From Ottelia alismoides (Eukaryota > Streptophyta > Magnoliopsida > Alismatales > Hydrocharitaceae), in assembly GCA_037367405.1 (NCBI GenBank), contig JAZKJV010002317.1, positions 744,001 to 808,000 on the forward strand: DNA of 64,000 nt, in the 5' to 3' direction. The notes beneath the pieces were generated by a model, which worked only from the letters and a program-made list of their open reading frames with translations, had not been told where the DNA came from and did no database searches. Position numbers and translations under genes: made by a program. Of the stretch, positions 11,105-22,615 are shown one piece after another (positions within the stretch are counted from its first letter, which is position 1; each line of letters begins with the position of its first letter).

Positions 11105-12342
11105 GGCATGGCGAGGGTAGTTAGGTTTCTCTTTTGACCTGCTATTCTTGGTTGTAAATATCTGTGTATAATTTGCCACATTATTCCATTGTTCATATCC
11201 ATTGCATTCATTTCATCATTTTCTCATATTTGAAAATTGTGTTTCTTACACATTCTCTTTTCTTTTTCTTGCGAGGGCCCGCGGAGCGAAGGAGGCGATC
11301 CTAGGAGAGCCGAAGCACCCAAGCGACGTGGAGGCAGCTTGATTCTTCACCAAGCTGCAGGATAGCGTGAGAAGAGGAGAAGAAGAATTGAAGGAGACGA
11401 AAAAAAGAGAGAGAAAAAGAAATAAAAAGAGAGAGTTTTTATTTTCTAGCATTTGAACTCTTGTAAACGGACATTCATTTGTTGCGGGGTCTGTTTCGCC
11501 AAGTGCCGGTGCACTTGGGGGACCTCACCGGTTTTGTTTTCATCGCCTTTATTTTCTTTGTTTTCCGCGGATTTCAAAAGCCACCTATTGATTTCTTTAA
11601 TTAATTTGCTTGAGCCAGGTAATTAATTAGGTCCAAACACCTTAAACAAGAATTTTTGTGCCTATAGAGTAGAGCGTAATTTGGACTTAGTCAAATTAAC
11701 TTGTTCTTGCCCGTTAATAGAAGTTATCATCTAGGACGGTTCACTTGCATCTGCATATAGATTAGTTTATTTTCTGTATTTAAATTCTGCGCGGATCACT
11801 TGCATGTAGAGTGCTGGCGACAAGGTACGCATCTCTAACCCCTGCATGCATCATCGTTTTTAATCGCGCATTGGCATTTCCGATCTCCTCCCTTGTTTTC
11901 ACTCACATAAGTTAAAAAGGAAATTGGACACTCGGTAGGCGATTCTTTGAAAATATCTTAACGAAGTGACAACTGCCTAAAATTTGGGACTGCTAAAGAA
12001 AACTCGACCCTAAAAAAATATAAGGAAAAATCATTGTTTTGGGGAGAGTAACCCCCTCATTGTATTCGTTTTAACTTGCTCGCGTACACACTAAGGTTAG
12101 TGCCCAAATCCCATAATTCAACCTAAGTGTATGTACAACTTTGTGATTATCACCTAACTCTAAAACATACAAGATTAAGAGACCGAACCTTCACGGTCTT
12201 CACATTGCGTTGAGTTGGTGAATTGGGGGTTTGTATTGTGTTTGATTGTTTGTGTGCATACCAGATCTTTTCTGTGCATTTGCACCTTTTTCTCCATATC
12301 TTTCGGCTTGACCCTCGTGCTCTCCCATCCTTTGTTTCGAAT
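11105..12342 (+). other. Athila-like leader, non-coding
   Basis: About 1.2 kb between primer site and the first reading frame. AT-rich with short purine runs (11390-11440). No coding frame with family similarity. It probably contains the packaging signal and 5' untranslated leader of the element's RNA; no specific motif was identified. Confidence 0.5.
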
Positions 12343-14172
12343 ATGGCCGACTGGAGTTATTCTAATCCGATCTTCGCAGATACCTTATACTCTCCAGACG
12401 ATCCACCTTCCCTTTTCCAGGAGGATCTTCCTCCTGATGTTTGTGCATATCCGCCTAATCCATTATTTCAGGAGACGGAGGACTTTGATTTTCACCCACC
12501 CTCATTCAACCCACCCGATCCTGGGATTTTGGAGTCACCTTTCATGATTTCCACACTTAACACATTGAATCAAATGGTGGAGCATATGAATTCGAAGATT
12601 TCCAATTTTATTAACATAAATGAGAGACAGAACGCTGCTCCAATATTTGAGGATATTGATTCATTCGAGGGTAATCATGAGAGCTTGAAATCATCCAAAA
12701 CACAAAAAAATGAGAAAATTTTGAAAATACAAAAAGATTCTGGGAGACATATTATTGATTCATTTAGTGAGAAAAGAACCCAAATGCCCGATCATTTACG
12801 CCCACAGACATGTCCCAACGTAGATCCCGAGGATGCCACTGTATAGACTGCTCTTGGCAATCCTCATGTAAATGCTGATTCCGACCTCCTCCCTTGTATG
12901 GATGAGGTCCAAAAATTCAAAAAAATGTTGACTAAACCCGAAGTGGTGGCCACCCTTCATGAGATCATTAAAGCCCCACTTCAACAGGTCATGACAGATT
13001 TATCTACTCCTCAACACAAGAAAAGAAAGCGAAGGAGAGGATCTGAGCGTCATATCTTGACCATGGCCACTGCCTACGCCATCTCTCACCGTCCATATTT
13101 TAAGAAAGGGAACACGACCACACCTCTTGTGAGTTGCTCCATATCTAACTATTCTTGTGATAACGCTCTCCTTGACGACGGTTCTTCAATTAATATAATA
13201 CCCTTCTCTATGGTACAGTCTCTTCATCTTGGGCCTCTCAAGAAAACCAGGATGATAGTTCAATTCGCTGATGGATCTATCAAGAGGCCGAAGGGTATTC
13301 TAGAAAATGCCGTCATTCTTATTCAGGGCATGGATTTTACTTCGGATTTTGTTGTAATGCCCATGGAGACCTCCACCCCTGTGGAGCACCCTCCAATCAT
13401 CCTGGGACGACCTTTCCTTGCCTCTGCGGGAGCCGTTATTGATTATGGTTCAGGAGAGATTCGCTTCCGTTCTGATGTAGGGAGCGATGTGTTAATCACT
13501 ACACCCACCACCGTCCAGAAACCCGCATCCCATGAGAGCCCACCCGTGTTAGACAACCCCAAGGACTTTGATCATGATGATAATACCATAGATTTTTGCT
13601 ATATGATGGATGATACTGAGACCCGAGAATTCCCCTTCAAGGAGGAGGACTCGGAAAGCATAGACCTTGGAGTTCCCTCTTCTGGTATGTGGCGATGCAT
13701 TGATGACATCCGCGAAATTTACACGATAGACACCCTAGAGCGGAAGGCAGACCCTGAGACTAGACAGGAAGGACATGATTCAACTACTTTCACTAATGAG
13801 TCCATTCCTATTCACCTTGATTCAGATGAGACCGATCAGGCCAAATTTGATTTGATTGCTTTTATAAAGGAATTTGGGCCTTTTGATAAAGATGATGATC
13901 CAGTAGAGGCTCGCCAAGCTGAAATTGATCCTACTTTTTCTGATAATGATTTCGAGCCATTCTACTTTGATGTTTGCGAGACTTCCCAGGCAGGACATGA
14001 TCACACTACTTCCAATAACCGGTTTAGGCCTGCACAATCTGAAACCGCTGAGGATACATTCTTGGTCGATCCTACTCAGTTCATATCTAATGATAATCCC
14101 AATATCGACCTACACCTTGTTAAATCCATACCTCAGCGGTCCCGCAAGAAGGTTCGTTTTCGACCTTCTTAA
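12343..14172 (+). pseudogene. Gag-like/aspartic protease frame of the Athila-like element
   Basis: A single frame starting at MADWSYSNP (12343) runs to 14172, about 609 codons, broken only by an in-frame TAG at 12844-12846. The first part (to 12846) is an acidic, proline-rich protein with no recognised capsid motif. The second part, from MDEVQKFKK (12898, 424 codons), has a basic KKRKRRRG (residues 41-48) and then a retropepsin: ALLDDGSSINIIPF (residues 90-103, catalytic Asp in the D-x-G form typical of this clade), FVVMPME, and the second hydrophobic-hydrophobic-G motif PPIILGRPFL (155-164). The C-terminal ~220 residues are acidic. No zinc knuckle, RT or integrase follows. The TAG may be a mutation or a readthrough site. 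Confidence 0.75.
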
Positions 14173-14270
14173 CCTTTGTAAATCCACTCCTCTTGTATAT
14201 CCTTTCGTTTCACTCTGTCTTCTCCCGTTTTATCATTCACCCCTTTTCCGTGTGTGTGTGTGTATATATG

Positions 14271-14515
14271 CTATACTTAGGATGTGCTTTATCCTAAGTA
14301 TAGGGGGGGTGAAGGATTTGTGTTGTTCATATTCGTCCTGTTTATCACCCTTGTTGTTGTTGCCTATACTTAGGGATACTCTATCCTAAGTATGGGGGGG
14401 GGTGATGTTGTTCATATCGTGTCTTTGTGAGTCTGTACATTCTCTTCATCGGTTTTGCCCTTTGTACATTCCACTATACTTAGGATTACTTGATCCTAAG
14501 TATAGGGGGGGATCA
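14271..14515 (+). repeat. Three stem-loop plus G-run modules
   Basis: Perfect 13-bp arms CTATACTTAGGAT / ATCCTAAGTATAG flank a 6-7 nt loop at 14271-14303 and again at 14474-14505. A slightly degraded copy is at 14364-14395. Each right arm runs directly into a run of about six to nine G residues. TGTTGTTCATAT follows the first two copies, so the unit is a degenerate tandem repeat with spacing of about 93 and 110 bp. A half copy (CTAAGTATAGGGAGG) is at 14637-14652. The right arm plus G-run resembles the element's real polypurine tract (AGCATAGGGGGA, about 16260). Confidence 0.85.
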
Positions 14516-14738
14516 CCAACTTCTCTTTATCTTTTCTTTGAGTCGTTGTAGCATAGGAGTCTTTTCACCTTTCTTTGCTTAGCACGAGTTATGTCTTCCT
14601 TTGTCGCTCTCTGATCACTATGAGGACATAGTTCGAGCTAAGTATAGGGAGGTGTCGTATATATACTTTAGACATAACTCGTACTTTTAAATACATTTAT
14701 TTGAGGGGTTATGTGTATATTTTGTAAAATCCACGTGT

Positions 14739-14960
14739 GTAAAAAAAACAAACAAAAAAACAAATACACAAAAAAAACAACAAAAAAAACAACAAAAAAA
14801 AACAAACAAACAAAAAAAAACAAAACAAAAAACAAAACAAAAAAAACAAAACAAAACTAAAAAAAGAGAGAAGAAAATAAAAAAATAAAACACAAAAAAA
14901 ACAACAAAACAAAAAAATGGGAAGAGAGAGAGAGAAAAAAAACAACAAAAAAAGTCTCTT
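14739..14960 (+). repeat. Low-complexity A-rich (ACAAAAA)n tract
   Basis: About 220 bp of A-runs broken by single C or short G residues, changing to GAGA-rich near 14860-14935. On the minus strand it translates into Phe-rich nonsense, which is not a gene. Confidence 0.9.
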
Positions 14961-16259
14961 GTATATACTTGTATATATTACTAACCCTTTCTCCTTTAAA
15001 AAAAACTACAAAACCAAAAATCATAAAAATTTGCATAAAAAAAAACTTTTTTTCACATCTGCATTTTTCTCCAAAAATCCATAAAAAGTTCAAAATTAGA
15101 AAATTGTTTAAAAAAATGGTTCTTTTCACATGTGCATCATTCTTTAAAAAAAACTCTCTGCATTGTTCATAGTCTGCATTTGCATGTGCATTTTTCTGGA
15201 TAGTATTGATATTTAAACTATGTCTGGAATAAAATTGAAGAATGGAGCTTAGTTGGACCTTAATCCACCTAATTCTCAGAGGAACTTCACAGAGAAATGG
15301 GATTTTAGAAGCTTCAGGTCTTTGACTTAATTCTTTGAGTTCCACATGACAATGTGCAGCATTTGACTCTTAGTGTCTAACCTGGTCTCTTCATTCTGGG
15401 TATAACTCTGGAATAGCGAATTAATTTGTACTCCCGCACTATGCACTTAGCTCAACTCAGACGGGATGTTGGAAGACTGTATGAGTTTCTTTTCTGGTAG
15501 CGTGGAAATCTAAAGACCGGAGTACGGGTTGAAATAAAGCTTCGGAAAAGGGATGGACGGCTGGGCACAATTTTTTCTAAGACCCCAAAACATGTACGGA
15601 AAAAAAAAAGATTCTATATCCGTAGGGGCACAACAAGATCCAAGCAGAACCACCAAAACTCCAAATACAAGAAGCTACTACCAAATAAATATCTGACCAA
15701 AAAGGTCTAAGCTTCAAGAAAACCTGCACATCTTGGTGGAGACTCGGCTACACTGGCCAGCTTCACAAGGAGAGGTGACTACACTAACCACCATCCAGTT
15801 CTTTTCTCATTCTTCTAACTTCTCCCCCAATTCGATTGTGAACACAGCACGACAGACCTTAGAAGGAAATACCTGACTCCCCGAGGACGAGTTATTGGAG
15901 AGGAGATTTGCATGGTAGTCCGGCATTCTGGATGGGAAGAGCTAAAATTTTTCACACACATGAGTCGATTATTCAAAGTTCATAAGGTATGCTTTTGGGA
16001 AGAGGATCGATCTAAGATGACTTCTGGGCCAAAACTGTGACAATGATGTGTAGAACTTGAAGGCTGTTGGTTTTAAAATCCTAAGTTTGACAGAAGTTCC
16101 GACACACAAATAATCCAAAGGTCCGATAGAGCTCCAAACTACAATTTTATGAAGATAAGTTTAAATACTCAATATTGTCCTACTTTCTTTATTTTCCCTT
16201 TCTTTTTCTTCTTCACTTATTCTTTCAAATAAGTGTTTGCTAAGGGACTAGCAAAGGTA
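14961..16259 (+). other. Non-coding 3' interior of the Athila-like element
   Basis: 1.3 kb with no frame of note on either strand. In an autonomous relative the pol genes would lie between protease and polypurine tract; here that place is taken by repeats and this unassigned DNA. I see no decayed RT, RNase H or integrase motif in it. Confidence 0.6.
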
Positions 16260-16272
16260 AAGCATAGGGGGA
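16260..16272 (+). promoter_or_regulatory. Polypurine tract of the Athila-like element
   Basis: AAGCATAGGGGGA directly before the right LTR start (TGATGAATC at 16273). It primes plus-strand synthesis. Confidence 0.8.
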
Positions 16273-19200
16273 TGATGAATCTGCGATTCGTCATCTTTAT
16301 TCATTTATTTTAGCTTAAAATCCCTTATAAAACACCTGCATATAACGCTAACTCCATATTCTTACTAACTTGCATTTGTGTATAAATATTGTACATTCCT
16401 CACTAATTTTAACCTAAAATAAATAAATAAAGAAAGAAAGGAAAAATAAAGAAAAGAAAATAAAAAAAGGAAGACTGTGTACAGGCTGACCCGAACCCCG
16501 AGAGAAGGTCAAGACTTGACCTGATCGACCAGGAATAAAGTAGGGGGAGATAGGGTTTTCAACCAGAAAATCCAAAAAAATGTGTTTCTCACTTATTTTG
16601 TGTATATCTGTATAAAACTAACACTAATTTATTTGTACCTTAATTGACCCCAAATCAAATAACATTCAAAATCAAAGTTGTAAATAAAAATGGGTCCTAA
16701 TTAATAAAACTGATTGCACAATTAAATCATGTACATAATAAAAGTAGCCACACTTGGAAAAAGCCACTAAGCACTAATTGAAAGATCAATTCCGGCTCCA
16801 TATGATCTCAAATTGAACAAATATCACTTCCATTGATTACTAAATTAAATTATCTTCAAAATGACTGTGATTTTATAATTTTTGGAGTTACGGTTGAAAA
16901 GTCGGTTTTCTGGGGTGGTTTGTGCAATTTTCCCTTGTATTTTGTACATATTGTATTTGTATATATATTTGTAAATATTTTTACTAATTACTTAAAACAA
17001 AAATAAAAATAAAAAAATTAATAAAATTCTTAATACAAAAAAAAACAGAGGCTAATTTCCCCATTTATCCTTGTATATAATGTCATATATGTATATAGTA
17101 CATGTATATAGTTGCTATTTTTAACTAACCATTATAAAAAAATAAAAAAAATAACATTTTTTAATTCAAATAAATAAAGTGACGAAAATTCAAAAAAATT
17201 AGATAATTTTGTAAATAATTTTATCTTTCTAATTTATCTCTCATGTTATCTCTTCCACCAAAAAAATCTCTCTTATCTTCTTATCCAAAAATTCAAAAAT
17301 TCAAATGTCTCTCTTTTCTATTTATATGGCTCCACCTCCCTCATTCCAACCTGATCAATCTTTAGAGAGAGGAGCCCTATCTCCGGGAGAAATTTCGTCG
17401 AGGAAGTTGTCTAGCCTCCAAGCCGTCCGGTGACAGCGAGTCGGCCTTGTCGAGGCGATCACGATCCATTTTCCGCTCCTAAGGTGAGATCCAAATTTTT
17501 CTTTGTATTTTTATCTTAGTTTAATCGTAGTTTTATTTTTCGTATTTTCGTCTCGTTGTCATTTTTTCTCTAGATCTTAAGAAAATCCACCACCACGATT
17601 TATTCCACCACCGACTCGATTTTTTCATCTCACTTTCTTGATCTCTCCGCCTTCAATTGCTATCTCCCGCGATCTATCAACTCCGACCACGCACGGTGGT
17701 CGGAGAGTCGGATTCGATTCCTTTCACGTTCGTCGAATCCCCATTCGTTTCCCAATTTTGTAGATAAATAAAAAATTGTTTTTTTATCTCTAACGGTTGT
17801 TTTGCAGGATAAATAAAAAAAAACTCCTTTTGTTCTCTAACGTTTGTTTTGCAGGAACATTAAAAAAAACAAAAAAAAATTCACTTTATTTCCTGTTTCT
17901 CGGATTTACAAAAAAAATTCCCTTCTTTTATTCACTGTTTACAACAAAATAAAAAAAATTAAAAAAAAATTAAAAAAATCAACCGCAGGCGGCAGGGCCA
18001 TCAACCCCCGCCGCCCGCATCTCGACGCCCTCGCTCCATCGCTGCAAGCCGGCCGCCGCCCCTGTTGCTGCCGCGCCTGGCGGCGCTCCGCCTGAGTCAG
18101 CAGCCACCTGCGGCGTCCTCTCCTTGCTCCAGCCATAGCCGCGGGTAGCGGCTCCATCCATAGCCACCGAGGAAGCCGCCACGCCTCCTCCTTCAGGCAG
18201 CGCCCTCGCCGCCCTCCAAGCCCGAGGCGCACTCCTCCAGTCACCGCTAGAGCCGCACGCAAGCCGCTTCTTCACTCCGCTCCAGCGGCGCCGCCTTCAA
18301 CCGCTTGCAGCCCGCCAACACACTCGCCGCCGCCATCTCGTCTACTCGAAGAAGAAAAGGGGGCGGCTCCCCTCTGGTTCCCCCTTTAAGATTGAGTGCA
18401 TCGAAGAGAACCCCTAGGGCTTCCTTGGATATGATAAAAAAGGGGTAAATTACAGCTGCGCCCTCTAAAGTTTTCAAATTCGCAAAAGAGCCCCTGCAGT
18501 ACAAAAGAGATCACATGCTGGGCACATGCTTTTGGGGTAAATTGTGAACTTTCTCTTGCATTTTCTTTCTGTTATTACTTCATAGAAAAACTTTGATAAA
18601 TTACATTTCTATCCCTGTGATTTCAGACTTTAAATTGCTTGCTCTCTCTTGAATAAAATAAATGTTTTTATTAGTCTAAAAATTTTGAGAAAATTGTGCT
18701 ATACTCCTGATGTGCTATTCTTCCTAGCATAAAATTTTCATAGTATTTTGACTTCATTTGATATTATTAAAAAATCAAAAACAGTGTCTTTTTCATTGTT
18801 GGAAATTCGAAAATTCATAAAAATTCGAAAATAGCTCCAAAAATTCTAGAAAAATTAGAGTAACTGTATTTCATTGTCTTTTAATTTGTGGCCAATTTTC
18901 ATGCATTAATTCTTTATAAAACCCAAAAAAATTGAAAAACATCAAAAACCTTATAAAAATCATAAACAATTCTACAAAAATCCAAAAATTGTGATTTCAG
19001 TTCCTGTTTGTAGATATTTTCTTCTAGTTTGTCTTAAAAATAGTAGCCAAGAGTTTTGGGCATTTAAAAGAATTTTAAATTGCAAATTACTCCAGGCTGT
19101 GCACATTTTCTTGTTTCCTCACTGTTTAATTTTTAGAAAAATACAAAAACATCTGAAAATTCCATAAAAATTCTCAAAAACATTTCAAAACTTTTAAAAC

Positions 19201-19656
19201 CCAAAAATATTTTCTTTTTCTGAGCATTTTTTGACTAATTGAAAAATTACAAAAAGAGTCGGTGTGCATATTCTTGATCTTGTAAATATTGCATCGTGTT
19301 ATTTTTGAAAAATAAAAAAAATTGCAAAATCAAAATCACTAAAAATTTGAAAATCAGAAAATATAAAAAAAAATTAAAAATAAAAAAATATAAAAAAATT
19401 AGAAAAGATAAAAAATCACAAAAACCAAGGATAGTTGTCCTTTGAGATTCCTGTTTTCTTTTGATTGATTTTCGATTAATTGAATAACCCTCGGGAATTG
19501 TAGCCTCCCTGAGTTCGACCCTGTCCGCTATACAGGTTAATAAGTAGCAAAAAAAATCATAAAAAAATAATCTTTTGTTGACGCGGGATTTTGGGGAAAA
19601 ACAACGACCCATTTACCATCAATTAAATTTCCAATCTCTAAAATTCCGGCTCAACA
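16273..19656 (+). repeat. Athila-like right LTR (3.38 kb)
   Basis: Partner of 7511-11083, with the same start and end and an ATATG duplication after it. It lacks about 180 bp of the GC-rich block and has a different 20-bp patch near 17425-17445. The TATA-like box, splice-donor-like site and doubled TTTTGCAG motif are all retained. ORFs on the minus strand over the GC-rich block (17939-18275) are shadows. Confidence 0.9.
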
Positions 19657-19661
19657 ATATG

Positions 19662-20800
19662 GCAACCACGATCTGCTTCTTGCTTTTACATGAAATCAGG
19701 GAATTTCTATGAACACAACAAATCCTGATATAGACTTCCTATCCTTTAGACATCCAACAAAATCTGCATCTACACATGTTGTAATTGAAAGAGATGTGCC
19801 TCTGCTGAAAAGAAATCCCATACCAGGTAAAGTCTTTAGATATCTCAAAATCATATGGACTGCATCCATATGTGCTTGTCTGGGTTGCTCCATAAACTGA
19901 CTCACTTTGCTCACGTTAAAGGATGTCGGGCCTGGAAATAATCATATAAAGTAGCTTGCCAACCTGCTCCCTGTACCTTCTCTTGTCGACCTATCATAGA
20001 GCTTCATGCTCGGGTCAATAGTAGTCGTGGTTGATCTGCAATCTACCATGCCTGTCTCTGAAAGATCTGTAACATACTTCTTCTGGGTCATTACAAGACC
20101 TCTTTGGTTCCTGGCAAATTCCAGTCCAAGGAAGTAACGTAGATGCCCAAGGTCCTTGGCCACAAACTGCTGGACTAGGATGTCCTTGGCATCCTGAATG
20201 CCTTGCTCGTCATCCCCTGTAACAATAACGTCGTCAGCATAAACAATAATGACAACAGTACCTCGCTGGGTCCTTTGCACAAACAAAGAGTGATTGACCG
20301 TCTATTGCACAAACCCCTGCTGCTGTATCAAGTCCGAGAGCTTCTGGAGCCATGCTCTTGGACTCTGCTTAAGGCCATAGATAACCTTATGTAGTCTGCA
20401 AACCTTCTGACACTCCCCCTCAGCAGCGAACCCATGTGGCTTGTGCATGTAGACCTCCTCCTGTATATCACCATAGAGGAAGGCATTCTTCACATCAAGC
20501 TGGTAAAGGAGTCAATCTCGTGTCACAACAGAAAGTAGAATACGTATAGTAGAATGTCTGGCAACTGGAGAGAAAGTATCTTGATAGTTCACTCCATATG
20601 TCTGGGTGAACCCACATGCCACAAGTCTCACCTTATATCGATCCACACTAAAATCCACATGCTGTTTCACAGTGCACACCCATTTGTATCCCACAATGGA
20701 TGCATCAATTGAAGCAGGAACAAGACTCCACGTACCACATGACTGTAGCGCAACCATCTCCTCCTCCATGGCTAACCTCCACTGAATGTCCTGCATAGCC
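19662..20800 (-). pseudogene. Copia A reverse transcriptase and RNase H
   Basis: Read right to left: the N-terminal RT segment (LAMEEEMVALQSCGTWSLV, then [20 protein letters not shown] and [11 protein letters not shown]) at 20796-20512; [19 protein letters not shown] and YGLKQSPRAWLQKL at 20493-20302; the catalytic VYADDVIVTGDDEQG, GHLRYFLGLEFARN and MTQKKYV at 20286-19942; RNase H start MEQPRQAHMDAVHMILRYLK at 19914-19696. The D-D of the YADD box is intact. Stops or frameshifts near 20508, 20297 and 19935 separate the parts. The frame then reaches the Athila-like insertion at 19656, with KSKKQIVVA just before it. Confidence 0.9.
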
Positions 20801-22060
20801 TGCTGATATGTCTATGGTATCTCCACAGCAGATAGTGCCTGGGTAAACCTCCTGAAATCCTCTAACATCTTGTTCAAGGAAACCCGTGCTGCAGTAGGGT
20901 AAGTAGCACACTTTAGTTGCGACTTGTGTAGAGCAATTAGTACATCAAGATCATCTGCCGAGTCTATGACATGTCAGTTCCACTCTTGAGAGGGCACCTG
21001 CTCATCCTGTATGGAATCCTGCTGCTTGCTGAGGCGTACTGTCAATAGAAACAATGTGCTCGTTACATACCTGAGGCGTGCTGGATGACATACAAGACCC
21101 GTGAGCAGGGGGAATAGAGCGAGGACTGCGAGTAAAAACACATAGTAAAAATCGAGTCACAATAGGTGGAACCACATGAGCAGGTGGTAGTGGTGGTGGT
21201 GGTGTAGGAGGTGGGGCATGTAGATCTCATCGTCAGAGTCAGATGGGGCCAGTCTATCACATGTAGGAGAAAAATACATAACAGACTCAAAGAAAATGAT
21301 GTCAGCAATAATAAAATACTTCCTCCTGAGCGGATCAAAGCAACGATACCCTTTCTGGGTATGAGAGTAGCCAACAAAAACACACTTGACAGCTCTGGGA
21401 GAGAGTTTGTAATGACCATGAGAGACATCATGAACAAATATAACAGAACCAAATACATGTGGTGTAAGAGAGAAAAGATCCTTCTCGAGAGACGCAATCA
21501 ACAAATAACACAGATGTTGGCATGCGGTTCACAAGATTGCATGCAATAAGGACATCTCTCCAGTAGGCATGAGGAGCACAACTTTGTATCATGAAGGTTG
21601 TAGTCACATCAAGTAAATGACGGTGTTTGCGCTCGGCTACTCCGTTCTGCTAAGAAGTATAAGCACACGAGGTCTGATGAATAATGCCTAGAGATCTAAG
21701 GAACTCGGAAACTGTAAAGCGCACAAGTCTAAAGCATTAACAGAACGAAGGTATTTAACTTTTGCTGAAAAATATTCATTATCTCATTAATAAAATATTT
21801 GATCATAGATCCAACCTCGGACTTATTCTTCAATAAAAAGACCCAAGAAAGTCTAGAAAGTCATCGACAGCAACAAGATAAAAACGGTGTACTTGGAGAT
21901 CAGGAACACGATTCGGACCCCGAATTTTTAAATGTAGGAGCTCAAATAGCTGAGAACTGCTCCGACTCTAACGGGAAGGAAAAGAGCAATGTTGATGCTT
22001 CCCAAGCTGGCATACCTCACACTGCAAATAGGATCTTGTAGAGATCTAAGGGAGAACATG
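20801..22060 (-). pseudogene. Copia A integrase and linker
   Basis: The integrase C-terminal half is open at 21504-21157: MLIASLEKDLFSLTPHVFGS, AVKCVFVGYSHTQKGYRCFD and IADIIFFESVMYFSPTCDRL. The catalytic core to the right (21560-21990) is readable only in pieces because of frameshifts. It includes the text matching SQQNG-type and FGSDN-type blocks of copia integrases. A variable linker (21160-20800), rich in His and Pro codons, leads into the RT. The integrase would insert the DNA copy into the host genome; here it is dead. Confidence 0.8.
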
Positions 22061-22615
22061 ACAGCTTCTGCAGAGGAATGTGTCCGCAATGAAGGTGCCA
22101 CAAATATGGAGAGACTCATCCAGCAGGTATAGTAGAAACCGCAGCATGAGGAGGTTGAACCAGTCTGTAAAGCCACCTCTGCTCACGGTCACATCCTATC
22201 ACCCTGCCCGTGAGTGTGTCCTGAAACACAAGAGACGAAGGGTCAAAAAGGGCATAACAATGTAGATCCTTAGTAATCTGACTAATGGAAAGTAAATTCA
22301 TATGAGAGTCAGAAGCATATAAAACATTCTGAAGGTGCACAAATGGCGTCAAATGCACATTCCTCTGTCCTGTAATGGGTAAGTAGCCGTCGGTAGCAAT
22401 GACAACCCATCTGCCATGTGTTATGGTTCTGTAGGACCTCAACTGCGCTTTGTTCCTACACAAGTGGGGTGAAGCACCAAAGTCTATAATCCACTCTGTC
22501 ATGTCTGCACATGTACTACCAATAAATGCATAGGCGATACCTGAAGAGCTCGAAGATGATCTGACTGCAGCTACAATATCTATAGTGGTGGTGCCAGCAG
22601 TAGGAGTCATAATCT
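22061..22615 (-). pseudogene. Copia A protease and pre-integrase domain
   Basis: An open frame at 22610-22116 holds the copia aspartic protease: EWIIDFGASPHLCRNKAQLR, where the active-site D-S-G has become D-F-G, then PITGQRNVHLTPFVHLQNVL and LLSISQITKDLHCYALFD. It ends with the DTLTGRVIGCDREQRWLYRL stretch that leads into the GAG-pre-integrase His/Cys domain. That domain follows in a shifted frame to about 21930. The Ser to Phe change next to the catalytic Asp would disable the protease. Confidence 0.85.

Larger units (their letters stand above)
7511..19656 (+). mobile_element. Non-autonomous Athila-like LTR retrotransposon
   Basis: A 12,146-bp element with LTRs of 3,573 bp (7511-11083) and 3,384 bp (16273-19656), both starting TGATGAATCTGCGATTCGTC and ending CCGGCTCAACA. 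Exact 5-bp TSD ATATG (7506-7510 and 19657-19661). The primer site TGGCGCCGTTGCCGGGGA starts 4 bp after the left LTR and is the type seen in Athila/Tat gypsy elements. A G-run polypurine tract precedes the right LTR. The 5.2-kb interior has a gag-like/protease reading frame only; no RT, RNase H or integrase was found in either strand. It therefore depends on enzymes from another element. It sits inside copia A. Confidence 0.9.

Noticed and set aside
14271..14515. CRISPR-like array
   Set aside because: Only three palindromic units, unequal spacers, in plant transposon DNA with no cas genes.
14687..15345. Phe-rich minus-strand ORFs, possible membrane protein
   Set aside because: They are translations of an A-rich low-complexity tract.
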